A stretch of 6,906 nucleotides of DNA from Sphingomonadales bacterium (GTDB lineage Bacteria; Pseudomonadota; Alphaproteobacteria; Sphingomonadales; Sphingomonadaceae): assembly GCA_027486275.1 (NCBI GenBank), contig JAIXPM010000279.1, positions 1 through 6,906 of the forward strand, in the 5' to 3' direction. The notes under the pieces were generated by a model. It did not search any database, was not told the origin of the DNA, and was given only the letters and a program-made list of their open reading frames with translations. The translations under genes and the position numbers were made by a program. Below are positions 1 to 6,667 of this stretch, one piece after another (position 1 is the stretch's first letter; each line of letters begins with the position of its first letter).

Positions 1-2265
1 CATCTCTTGCTGGCGCTGACCACCGATACCCACGCCGCCCAGGTGATGAAGGCCTGCAATGTCGATCTGGAGGAACTGCAGGGCCAGCTGATCCGCTATC
101 TCGATACCGAACTGCAGGCGCTGAAGGCCGATGCCAGTGTCGATCCGTCGCCCACCGCCGGTTTCCAGCGCGTGGTGCAGCGCGCCATCCTGCATGTGCA
201 AAGCTCTGGCCGCGAGGAAGTGACCGGCGCCAACGTGCTGGTCGCGCTGTTTTCCGAACGCGAAAGCCACGCGGTATTCTTCTTGCAGCAGCAGGACATG
301 ACGCGGCTGGATGCGGTTTCGTTCATCAGCCATGGCATCGCCAAGTCTGGTCAGTCCGAAGCCAAGCCGCCAAAAGGTGCGAACGGGGGCTCGGCTGATC
401 GGGATGAGCCGGAGGACAAGCCGGCCAAGGCGGAAAAGAACGACAAGAAGGGCGGCGAAAGCGCCCTCAAGCAGTTCACCGTCAACCTCAACGAGAAGGC
501 CAAGATCGGCAAGGTTGATCCGCTGATCGGCCGCCATGCCGAGGTGGACCGCACCATCCAGATCCTGTGCCGCCGTTCCAAGAACAACCCGCTCTATGTG
601 GGTGATCCGGGCGTGGGCAAGACGGCGATCGCCGAAGGCCTGGCCCGCAAGATCGTCGAAGGCCAGGTGCCCGATGTGCTGCTGCCCGCCGTCATCTACA
701 GCCTCGACATGGGCGCGCTGCTTGCCGGCACGCGCTATCGCGGTGATTTCGAGGAACGGCTGAAGAATGTCGTGAACGAGCTGGAAAAGCTGCCGCACGC
801 CGTGCTGTTCATCGATGAAATCCACACCGTGATCGGCGCTGGCGCCACCAGCGGCGGCGCGATGGATGCATCGAACCTGCTCAAGCCGGCGCTGTCTTCG
901 GGCGCGATCCGCTGCATCGGTTCGACCACCTACAAGGAGTTCCGCAACCACTTCGAGAAGGACCGCGCGCTGCTGCGCCGCTTCCAGAAGATCGATGTGA
1001 ACGAACCGAGCATCGAGGATTCGATCAAGATCCTGATGGGTCTGCGGCCTTCGTATGAGGAGCATCACAAGCTGAAGTACACGGCCGATGCCATCAAGGC
1101 CGCGGTGGAGCTTTCGGCGCGTTACATCAACGATCGCAAGCTGCCCGACAAGGCGATCGACGTGATCGACGAAACCGGCGCCTCGCAGATGCTGCTGCCC
1201 GAGAACAAGCGCAAGAAGAGCATCGGCGTGAAGGAAGTGGAAGCGGTGATCGCCACCATGGCGCGCATTCCGCCCAAGAGCGTTTCGACCGACGACAAGA
1301 CTCAGTTGCAGACGCTGGAAGGCGATCTGAAGCGCGTGGTGTTCGGCCAGGATGCCGCCATCGAGAAACTGTCCAGCGCAATCAAGCTGGCCCGCGCGGG
1401 CCTGCGCGAACCCAACAAGCCAATCGGCTCCTACCTGTTCTCCGGCCCCACCGGGGTTGGCAAGACGGAAGTGGCCAAGCAGCTGGCCAGCATTCTGGGC
1501 ATCCCGCTCACCCGCTTCGACATGTCGGAATATATGGAACGCCACTCGGTCAGCCGGCTGATCGGTGCGCCTCCCGGCTATGTCGGCTTCGATCAGGGCG
1601 GTCTGCTCACCGATGCCGTCGATCAGCAGCCGCATTCGGTGCTGCTGCTCGACGAAATCGAAAAGGCCCACCCCGATCTGTTCAACATCCTGTTGCAGGT
1701 GATGGACAACGGCAAGCTCACCGATCACCACGGCAAGACGGTGGATTTCCGCAACATCATCCTGATCATGACCACCAACGCCGGCGCGGCCGACATGGCG
1801 CGTGAAGGCATCGGTTTCGGCGCCACCACCCGCATCGGTGAGGACGAGGAAGCCATCAAGAAGATGTTCTCTCCGGAATTCCGCAACCGGCTGGATGCCA
1901 CCGTGCCGTTCGGTTACTTGCCGCCATCGGTGGTCGCCATGGTGATCGACAAGTTCGTGCTGCAGCTGGAAATGCAGCTGGCCGATCGCGATGTGCACAT
2001 CAGCCTGACGGAAGAAGCCAAGGCGTGGCTGATCGCCCGCGGTTATGATCGCCTTTATGGCGCCCGCCCGATGGGCCGGCTCATCCAGGAGAAGATCAAG
2101 CAGCCGCTGGCCGAGGAACTGCTGTTCGGCAAGCTGGTCAACGGCGGCGAAGTGCGCGTGCACGTGAAGGACGAGGATCTGTCGTTCGAGATCGTGCCGG
2201 CGATCAAGAAGCTGAAGGCCAAGAAGGCGCCCAAGGCGCTGCCGGCGCCGGCCACAGAGGCCTGA
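1..2265 (+). CDS. clpA: ATP-dependent Clp protease ATP-binding subunit ClpA (5' end cut by window edge)
   Basis: AAA+ unfoldase that partners ClpP in the cytosol, taking N-degron (through ClpS) and ssrA-tagged substrates. The frame is open from base 1 and the first residues, HLLLAL, match the N-domain just after E. coli ClpA's start region, so roughly 25 codons lie upstream; the in-frame TTG at 7 is not a start. Counting from base 1: N-domain to about 120, a charged Lys/Asp/Glu linker (about 120-157), then D1 with Walker A GDPGVGKT (codons 201-208) and Walker B FIDE (D272, E273). D2 has Walker A GPTGVGKT (482-489), Walker B LLDE (D551, E552) and a sensor-2 GAR near the C-terminus. IGF at codons 604-606 is the ClpP-docking loop that separates ClpA from ClpB. 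About 754 residues are present against 758 for E. coli ClpA, so the C-terminus is complete, ending in a Lys/Ala/Pro-rich tail. clpS commonly precedes clpA but would be outside the window. Confidence 0.97.
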   Translation, partial: HLLLALTTDTHAAQVMKACNVDLEELQGQLIRYLDTELQALKADASVDPSPTAGFQRVVQRAILHVQSSGREEVTGANVLVALFSERESHAVFFLQQQDMTRLDAVSFISHGIAKSGQSEAKPPKGANGGSADRDEPEDKPAKAEKNDKKGGESALKQFTVNLNEKAKIGKVDPLIGRHAEVDRTIQILCRRSKNNPLYVGDPGVGKTAIAEGLARKIVEGQVPDVLLPAVIYSLDMGALLAGTRYRGDFEERLKNVVNELEKLPHAVLFIDEIHTVIGAGATSGGAMDASNLLKPALSSGAIRCIGSTTYKEFRNHFEKDRALLRRFQKIDVNEPSIEDSIKILMGLRPSYEEHHKLKYTADAIKAAVELSARYINDRKLPDKAIDVIDETGASQMLLPENKRKKSIGVKEVEAVIATMARIPPKSVSTDDKTQLQTLEGDLKRVVFGQDAAIEKLSSAIKLARAGLREPNKPIGSYLFSGPTGVGKTEVAKQLASILGIPLTRFDMSEYMERHSVSRLIGAPPGYVGFDQGGLLTDAVDQQPHSVLLLDEIEKAHPDLFNILLQVMDNGKLTDHHGKTVDFRNIILIMTTNAGAADMAREGIGFGATTRIGEDEEAIKKMFSPEFRNRLDATVPFGYLPPSVVAMVIDKFVLQLEMQLADRDVHISLTEEAKAWLIARGYDRLYGARPMGRLIQEKIKQPLAEELLFGKLVNGGEVRVHVKDEDLSFEIVPAIKKLKAKKAPKALPAPATEA

Positions 2266-2274
2266 AGATCATCA

Positions 2275-2304
2275 CCCCCCGCCGGTCGCCCGGCGGGGGG
2301 TTTT
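2275..2304 (+). terminator. Rho-independent terminator of clpA
   Basis: A perfect 11-bp inverted repeat (CCCCCCGCCGG at 2275-2285 and CCGGCGGGGGG at 2290-2300) closes a 4-base loop, TCGC, and is followed directly by TTTT (2301-2304). It starts 10 bases after the clpA stop codon. The T-run is short, but the all-GC stem is very stable. It should separate clpA transcription from the small gene downstream. Confidence 0.92.
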
Positions 2305-2390
2305 GCTGGCCACGGTCGTAATCGTTCAGCCTGCGGTCAGCCGGAAGCCGGCAATTTATCTCTTGGAAGACTTGCAAGGGGAATCGGGCG

Positions 2391-2594
2391 ATGATCGGGC
2401 AACTGGCATCACGCATCGGGCTCATGGCCCTGATGGTGGCGGCGTTGATCGCTGCCGAACCCCGCCTCACCCTCGCCTTCGAACAGGTCGGCGATCCGCG
2501 GCCGAAGCGCTTTGCCCTCACCGGCGAGGTGATGGGCAAGGCGCTGGGACTGGTGATCAGCTGGTCGGGCGGCGGCCGTCAGCTTTTGCGCTGA
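2391..2594 (+). CDS. Small hypothetical protein, possibly exported or membrane-anchored (67 aa)
   Basis: I do not recognise this protein. The ATG is preceded by a good Shine-Dalgarno sequence, AAGGGGA at 2376-2382, with an 8-base spacer, and third codon positions are GC-rich like the neighbouring genes; both support real coding. The N-terminus has an Arg at position 8, then a hydrophobic run (about residues 9-22, rich in Leu, Met and Ala), and a possible signal-peptidase site after the LTLA that ends at residue 29. The remaining 38 or so residues are short, mildly basic, and hold a second weakly hydrophobic patch (ALGLVISW). It lies after the clpA terminator, so it needs its own promoter in 2305-2375, where I see no convincing -35/-10 pair. 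Its TGA directly abuts the recX stop codon on the other strand. It could be a lineage-specific envelope peptide or a spurious ORF. Confidence 0.55.
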   Translation: MIGQLASRIGLMALMVAALIAAEPRLTLAFEQVGDPRPKRFALTGEVMGKALGLVISWSGGGRQLLR

Positions 2595-3164
2595 TCAATC
2601 CGCCGCGATCAACGCTTCCGCTTCCGCCACGCTGCGCGCCGCCAATATCTGCCGCGCCACCCCCATCGCGTGCCCGGCGCGCAGCATGGCCGCGAGCGCC
2701 TTTTGCCGGGCTGCCGGATCATCGCTGCGTTCGCGCGCAAACGGCCCCAGCCGTTTCCTCCGGGCAAAGGCCAGCGCCGTGGCCAGCGCTACCTGCTCAT
2801 CGGGGGCCTCACCGCGATCAGCTTCGCCGACCCCAGCCGCGTGCAACTGCTCCGTCACCCGGCGATGGCCCAGGCCGCGCGCCGCCATCGCCCGGCTTTT
2901 CATGGCCGCAAAAGCGGCATCATTGACATAACCCAACTCTGCCAGCCGGTCCGCCAACGCTTCCAGTGGGGCCGGCTGATCCCCGGCCCAGCCGCGCTCC
3001 TTCAGCTTGCGGGCCAGATAGCGCAGCAATTTCAACCGGGTGGTGGCAAAGCGCGCGGCATAGTGCAGGGCCAGATCGCGCAAGCCAGCCTCGTCCAGCG
3101 GCGGCGGGACCCGGCGCTCGCCACCGCGCTTTGGGCGGCCATTTCCTTGCTTTTCATCATCCAT
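2595..3164 (-). CDS. recX: Regulatory protein RecX
   Basis: RecX binds RecA filaments and modulates (usually inhibits) recombinase and co-protease activity in the cytosol. The 189-residue product has a basic, Pro-rich N-terminus (about 1-23), then the family's first helical repeat with the hallmark YAARFATTR...LLRYLARKLKERGW (about residues 35-59), LGYVNDAAFA (77-86) and the following KSRAMAARGLGHRRVTEQL block typical of RecX. The frame opens upstream to 3239, but the ATG at 3162-3164 is preferred: AGGAAAG lies 7 bases before it, and the upstream residues do not look like the family. E. coli RecX is 166 aa, so the length fits. The gene is not beside recA here; it converges on the small gene and diverges from the acyl-ACP ligase gene. 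No alphaproteobacterial LexA box (GTTC-N7-GTTC) was found upstream, so SOS control is not supported by the sequence. Confidence 0.9.
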   Translation of the reverse strand: MDDEKQGNGRPKRGGERRVPPPLDEAGLRDLALHYAARFATTRLKLLRYLARKLKERGWAGDQPAPLEALADRLAELGYVNDAAFAAMKSRAMAARGLGHRRVTEQLHAAGVGEADRGEAPDEQVALATALAFARRKRLGPFARERSDDPAARQKALAAMLRAGHAMGVARQILAARSVAEAEALIAAD

Positions 3165-3184
3165 GCCACTTTCCTGCCACTTTC
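3164..3184 (-). repeat. Tandem 10-bp repeat covering the recX ribosome binding site
   Basis: TGCCACTTTC occurs twice on the + strand, at 3164-3173 and 3175-3184, a period of 11 bases. Read on the recX strand this gives two GAAAGTGGCA units. The unit next to the start provides the AGGAAAG Shine-Dalgarno (complement of 3169-3175), 7 bases before the recX ATG. The duplication is exact apart from the spacer base, and helps to fix the recX start. Confidence 0.75.
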
Positions 3185-3287
3185 GGGCCGGAATTTGAAC
3201 GCCCCCGCGTGCAACAGCGATGGTGTAGAAAAATGACATGCAACGCGGGCCGGGTCGGGCTCTGGCGTTGCGGCAAGGGAGATACCG
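3165..3287. promoter_or_regulatory. Divergent recX / acyl-ACP ligase intergenic region
   Basis: These 123 bases separate two divergent genes, so both promoters probably lie here or within the recX 5' end. For the rightward gene there is a plausible -35-like TTGAAC (3195-3200), but only a poor -10 (GATGGT, 3219-3224) at 18-base spacing, so I do not assign a promoter. The ligase ribosome binding site, AAGGGAGA (3275-3282), sits 5 bases before its ATG. The location as a regulatory region is inferred from gene orientation. Confidence 0.35.
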
Positions 3288-5048
3288 ATGGCCGACACCC
3301 CCCAGGCCGCTTCAGCCTCGACGCTGAAACCCACTGCCACCAGCGATGCGCTGCCGCAGCGCCGCTCCAATTTCGCCACGCTCGGTGATGCTCTGGATTA
3401 CGCCGCACAAGGGCAAAAGGGCTTCAACTTCCACGATGCCCGCGCCGATCTGGTGCGCGCTTACCCCTTTTCGGAACTCGCCGCCGATGCCCGCCGCCAC
3501 GCCGCGCACTTCATTGCCGAAGGCGTGCAGCCCGGTGACCGTATCGCCCTGATCGCCGAAACCGGTGCCGGTTTTGCTGCCGCCTTCTTTGGCGCCATCT
3601 ATGCCGGCGCGCTGCCGGTGCCGCTGCCGCTGCCGACCAGCTTTGGCGGCCGCGAAGCCTATGTGGATCAGATCCGGGTGCAACTCACCAGCTGCGATCC
3701 GCTGATGCTGCTCTCCCCGCCCGGCCTTCACGATATCGTGAAGGATGCCGCCACCGGCCTGTGCGCCGCCCATGATTGGGACGAGTGGTTCAGCGGCGAA
3801 GCGCCCGACGTCGCCCTGCCCAAGGCCAAGCCGACCGACATCGCCTATCTGCAATATTCGTCGGGTTCCACCCGCTTTCCGCACGGCGTTGCGGTCACCC
3901 ACGAAGCGCTGCTGGCCAATCTGTCGGCCCACGCCACTTGCACCCATGCCGCCGAAGGCGACCGCGTGGTGAGCTGGCTGCCCTGGTATCACGACATGGG
4001 CCTGGTCGGCTGCATGCTCGCCCCGATGTCCAACCAGGTGTCGGTCGATTATCTCGCCACCGAAGATTTCGCCCGCCGCCCGCTGTCGTGGCTCACGCTG
4101 ATCAGCCGCAACCCGGATGCCTCGCTCAGCTATTCGCCCACCTTCGGCTACGACATCTGCGCCCGCCGCATCTCGCCGTCGATCCCGGTTGCCGAACGTT
4201 ATGACCTTTCGCGCTGGCGCGTTGCCGGCAACGGGGCCGACATGATCCGCCCGGAAGTGATGCAGGCCTTTGTCGACACCTTTGCGCCGGCCGGATTCAA
4301 GGCCAGCGCTTTCCTGCCCAGCTATGGTCTTGCCGAAGCAACGCTGGCCGTGACCATCATGCCGGTGGGAGAAGGCATCCAGTGCGACCTGATCGACGAG
4401 CGCACCTTGTCGGGTGCCACCGAGCCGCGCGCTGATCACCGCCTGCCCACCCGCTATCGCGCCATCGTCAACTGCGGCAAGGCCGTGCCCGGACTCACCA
4501 TCGAAGTGCGTGATGAAAACGGCAAGCTGCTGCCCGACCGCAAGATCGGCCGCGTGTTCGTGAAGGGCCTTGGCATCATGGCCGGCTATTTCCGCGATCC
4601 CGAAGCCACCGCCGCCTGCATGAAGGACGGCTGGCTCGACACCGGCGACATGGCCTACATGAAGGACGGCTCGCTCTATATCGTCGGCCGCGCCAAGGAC
4701 ATGATCATCATCAACGGCAAGAATCACTGGCCGCAGGATATCGAGTGGGCGATAGAGCAGCTGCCCGGCTTCAAGGCCGGCGACATCGCCGCCTTCTCGG
4801 TCACCACCCCGTCGGGCGAGGAAGCCCCCGCCGTTCTGGTGCAGTGCCGCACCAGCTGCAACGATGAACGCATCAAGCTGCGCGACGCCATCAAGACCAA
4901 GGTGAAGGCCATCACCGGCATGAGCTGCGTGGTTGAACTTGTCCCGCCGCGCACCCTGCCGCGTACCTCTTCGGGTAAGCTGTCGCGTTCGAAGGCGCGA
5001 TTGCAGTATTTGTCGGGTGAAATTCAGCCGTTTGAAATCGCAGCTTAA
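3288..5048 (+). CDS. aasR: Fatty acyl-AMP ligase / acyl-ACP synthetase of the sphingolipid pathway (AasR-like)
   Basis: An ANL-superfamily adenylating enzyme of the fatty acyl-AMP ligase (FAAL) type, 586 aa. It should activate a fatty acid with ATP to acyl-AMP and pass it to an ACP phosphopantetheine thiol. Visible motifs: P-loop YSSGSTRFPHGV (190-201), the FAAL signature WLPWYHDMGLVG (230-241), SYGLAEATL (345-353), DTGD (451-454), GRAKDMIIINGKNHWP (467-482), and the catalytic C-terminal lysine K564 in SSGKLSR. The Arg after SGST is usual in FAALs and differs from the Gly of acyl-CoA synthetases. The ATG at 3288 has a strong ribosome binding site. A reductase gene starts 30 bases after the stop and an ACP gene lies downstream. 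In Caulobacter this trio (aasR, cerR, acpR) lies beside serine palmitoyltransferase and supplies acyl-ACP for ceramide synthesis. The FAAL family call is firm; the AasR role rests on context. Without it, polyketide or other lipid loading would be the alternative. Confidence 0.88.
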   Translation: MADTPQAASASTLKPTATSDALPQRRSNFATLGDALDYAAQGQKGFNFHDARADLVRAYPFSELAADARRHAAHFIAEGVQPGDRIALIAETGAGFAAAFFGAIYAGALPVPLPLPTSFGGREAYVDQIRVQLTSCDPLMLLSPPGLHDIVKDAATGLCAAHDWDEWFSGEAPDVALPKAKPTDIAYLQYSSGSTRFPHGVAVTHEALLANLSAHATCTHAAEGDRVVSWLPWYHDMGLVGCMLAPMSNQVSVDYLATEDFARRPLSWLTLISRNPDASLSYSPTFGYDICARRISPSIPVAERYDLSRWRVAGNGADMIRPEVMQAFVDTFAPAGFKASAFLPSYGLAEATLAVTIMPVGEGIQCDLIDERTLSGATEPRADHRLPTRYRAIVNCGKAVPGLTIEVRDENGKLLPDRKIGRVFVKGLGIMAGYFRDPEATAACMKDGWLDTGDMAYMKDGSLYIVGRAKDMIIINGKNHWPQDIEWAIEQLPGFKAGDIAAFSVTTPSGEEAPAVLVQCRTSCNDERIKLRDAIKTKVKAITGMSCVVELVPPRTLPRTSSGKLSRSKARLQYLSGEIQPFEIAA

Positions 5049-5078
5049 CGCGCCGCGCTGTCAGCGTCGCGCCAGCCG

Positions 5079-6011
5079 ATGACCGAAATCACCGCGCCCG
5101 GCGCGCTCCCCCCGATCGCCCTTACCGGCGCCACCGGCTTCGTCGGCCGCCGCGTCGTGGCGCTCGCCAATCGCCCCGTGCGCGCCCTCACCCGCCGGCC
5201 GCAGCCGCCGCAGCCCGGTGTTGAATGGGTGCTGGGCGATCTTGATGACACCAACGCGCTGGCCCGCCTGTGCGACGGCGCAGCGGCTGTGCTGCACATC
5301 GCCGGGGTGGTCAACGCGGCCGATGAAGCCGGCTTCGTCGCCGGCAATGTCACCGGCACCGCCAATGTGCTGGCCGCCGCAGCTGGCGTGCCGCGCTTCG
5401 TCCATGTCTCCAGCCTCACCGCGCGCGAACCACGGCTTTCACTATATGGCGCATCCAAGGCGCAGGGCGACGCGCTGGTAATCGCCAGCACCCTTGATTG
5501 GGTGATCGTGCGCCCGCCCGGCGTCTATGGCCCCGGCGATGCCGAGATGCGCGACCTGTTCAGCCTGGCGCGCTTCGGCCTGGGCCTTGCTCCCGGACGG
5601 CCTAGCGCCCGCATCAGCCTGATCCATGTCGACGATCTGGCCCGCGCCCTGCTTGCGCTGGCAAACGCCGGCCCATCCCGCGAGATCCTGGAAATCGATG
5701 ATGGTTCCGGCGGCTATACCCACGGCCAGCATGCCAGCGCGATGGCTCGCGCGATGGGACGCAGCCGTGCGCGCATGATCCCGATCAGCAACCGGCTGCT
5801 CGGCCTTGCGGCCAGCGTAGCGACCCTGATGGCCGGCTGGAAAGGCGAACTGCCCAAGCTCAGCCGCGACCGCGCCTTCTATCTTGCTCATCCCGATTGG
5901 GTGGCGCGCGGCGGCAATGAACGGCTCGGCGCCATCTGGCAGCCGCAGATCGGGCTGGATGATGGCATGGCCGATACGGTGCGCGATTACCGCCAAAGAG
6001 GTTGGCTGTAA
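5079..6011 (+). CDS. cerR: NAD(P)-dependent extended SDR, probable ceramide-pathway 3-oxo reductase (CerR-like)
   Basis: A 310-residue Rossmann-fold protein of the NAD-dependent epimerase/dehydratase (extended SDR) group. The nucleotide-binding motif TGATGFVG is at 16-23 (G17, G20, G23), with GDLDD at 53-57, LHIAGVVN at 72-79, serines S111/S112 in VHVSS, and the catalytic YxxxK pair Y123 and K127. RPPGVYGPGD follows, as is usual in this group. No signal peptide is seen; the C-terminal half has a short hydrophobic patch (LLGLAASVATLMAGW) that might touch the membrane. In Caulobacter, CerR reduces the 3-oxo group of the acylated sphingoid intermediate, making ceramide after serine palmitoyltransferase and bacterial ceramide synthase have acted. 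The gene starts 30 bases after the ligase stop, so the two are probably co-transcribed. No Shine-Dalgarno is visible before the ATG and no alternative ATG, GTG or TTG lies in the gap, so translation may depend on coupling. The SDR family is certain; the substrate is inferred from context. Confidence 0.83.
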   Translation: MTEITAPGALPPIALTGATGFVGRRVVALANRPVRALTRRPQPPQPGVEWVLGDLDDTNALARLCDGAAAVLHIAGVVNAADEAGFVAGNVTGTANVLAAAAGVPRFVHVSSLTAREPRLSLYGASKAQGDALVIASTLDWVIVRPPGVYGPGDAEMRDLFSLARFGLGLAPGRPSARISLIHVDDLARALLALANAGPSREILEIDDGSGGYTHGQHASAMARAMGRSRARMIPISNRLLGLAASVATLMAGWKGELPKLSRDRAFYLAHPDWVARGGNERLGAIWQPQIGLDDGMADTVRDYRQRGWL

Positions 6012-6020
6012 CGCGGCTGG

Positions 6021-6587
6021 CTATTGCCCCAGCGCCGTCTGGAGCAGGAACACGACAAAGGTGGCGATCAGCCCGCCGATGATCACGCGATAACCCCAGC
6101 CGAGATATTTATACTTCTTCTGCGCCAGCACCTGGCCCAGTTGATAGACATCGCGGGCCATGGCCACCTGGATGGCATGATCATCGGCGTTGGTGCGCTC
6201 CAGCCAGTCAATCCAGTCAGCCTCGCTCAACTGGGCGAAACCGCCGAAGAACAACAGGTTGGGAGGTGCCGCCGGCCCGTTCCCGCCACCCAGTTTGGGC
6301 AGCACCGCCAGCATGCACAGCACCGCGGCCAGCCCGGAAGACGCCGCCAGCACCAAAAGCGCCGGGTTGGTCGCGGCTTCCTTCACCACCAGCGCAAACA
6401 CCACCGAATTGACCCCGATAATGATGCTGGCCTTCTGATCGGCCATCGCCGACAGCGTGACATGGTGCTGCTGCATGGTGCGCAGCAAATGGATGGCGTT
6501 GGCGTGGCTGACACCCGGAAGTGGCGGCGGCGCGCCCTCGGTTGTCGCGTCGATACTGTTGTCGGTTGTGTCCCCCATGCGCGGCAT
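6021..6587 (-). CDS. Membrane protein of the Pycsar-effector (PycTM / DUF5706) family, without a cyclase partner
   Basis: A small integral membrane protein, about 188 aa from the chosen start. After a Pro/Thr-rich N-terminus (1-25) comes an amphipathic stretch with HHVTLSAMADQKASIIIGVN (41-60), which I recognise as the conserved core of the PycTM/DUF5706 family (LS.mAD.KA...i.vN). Predicted membrane segments are about 54-68, 76-97 and 164-184, with a soluble loop between the second and third that ends in YQLGQVLAQKKYKYLGWGYR, also typical. In Pycsar systems such proteins permeabilise the membrane when a uridylate cyclase makes cCMP or cUMP; no cyclase gene is present here, and many family members have no proven defence role. 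It lies antisense between cerR and the ACP gene. The start is uncertain: ATGs at 6623, 6587 and 6578 and a TTG at 6644 are in frame, and none has a clear ribosome binding site. The family call comes from memory of the motif. Confidence 0.75.
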   Translation of the reverse strand: MPRMGDTTDNSIDATTEGAPPPLPGVSHANAIHLLRTMQQHHVTLSAMADQKASIIIGVNSVVFALVVKEAATNPALLVLAASSGLAAVLCMLAVLPKLGGGNGPAAPPNLLFFGGFAQLSEADWIDWLERTNADDHAIQVAMARDVYQLGQVLAQKKYKYLGWGYRVIIGGLIATFVVFLLQTALGQ

Positions 6588-6658
6588 GATGGCACCAACG
6601 CCCGCGCTCCGCAATTTGGCCATGATGTGAGGGCAAGGGGCCAAGAAAGCCTGTTATT

Positions 6659-6662
6659 GGAG
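6659..6662 (+). promoter_or_regulatory. Ribosome binding site of the ACP gene
   Basis: GGAG lies 5 bases before the ATG at 6668 and supports that start. The 80 bases between this gene and the divergent membrane-protein gene (6588-6667) would have to contain any dedicated promoter; I see no good -35/-10 pair there. Confidence 0.7.
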
Positions 6663-6667
6663 CCTTC

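Noticed and set aside
2303..2926. Plus-strand open frame of 207 codons overlapping the small gene and recX
   Set aside because: Its product is Pro/Arg/Ala-rich low-complexity sequence, it has no ribosome binding site, and it overlaps recX, which has strong family features.
3165..3239. N-terminal extension of recX to an upstream ATG at 3239
   Set aside because: The 25 extra residues do not resemble RecX, while the internal ATG at 3164 has a good ribosome binding site at the right spacing.
3165..3287. LexA (SOS) box upstream of recX
   Set aside because: A single GAAC (3197-3200; GTTC on the recX strand) is present, but there is no partner at the N7 spacing required by the alphaproteobacterial consensus.
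3312..4727. Long minus-strand open frame (471 codons) inside the ligase gene
   Set aside because: It lies wholly antisense to a gene with clear catalytic motifs. Its Gly/Ala/His/Asp-rich translation has no recognisable domain, and such open frames are common opposite GC-rich genes.
5056..5066. Palindrome CGCTG-T-CAGCG between aasR and cerR as a terminator
   Set aside because: The one-base centre cannot form a hairpin loop without losing pairs, and no T-run follows.
5442..5996. Minus-strand open frame of 184 codons inside cerR
   Set aside because: Antisense shadow of the SDR gene, with no motif and low-complexity Ala/Gly/His content.
6021..6587. A complete Pycsar defence system
   Set aside because: Only an effector-like protein is present. 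No nucleotidyl cyclase is encoded in the window and the neighbours are lipid genes, so calling it an anti-phage system is not supported.
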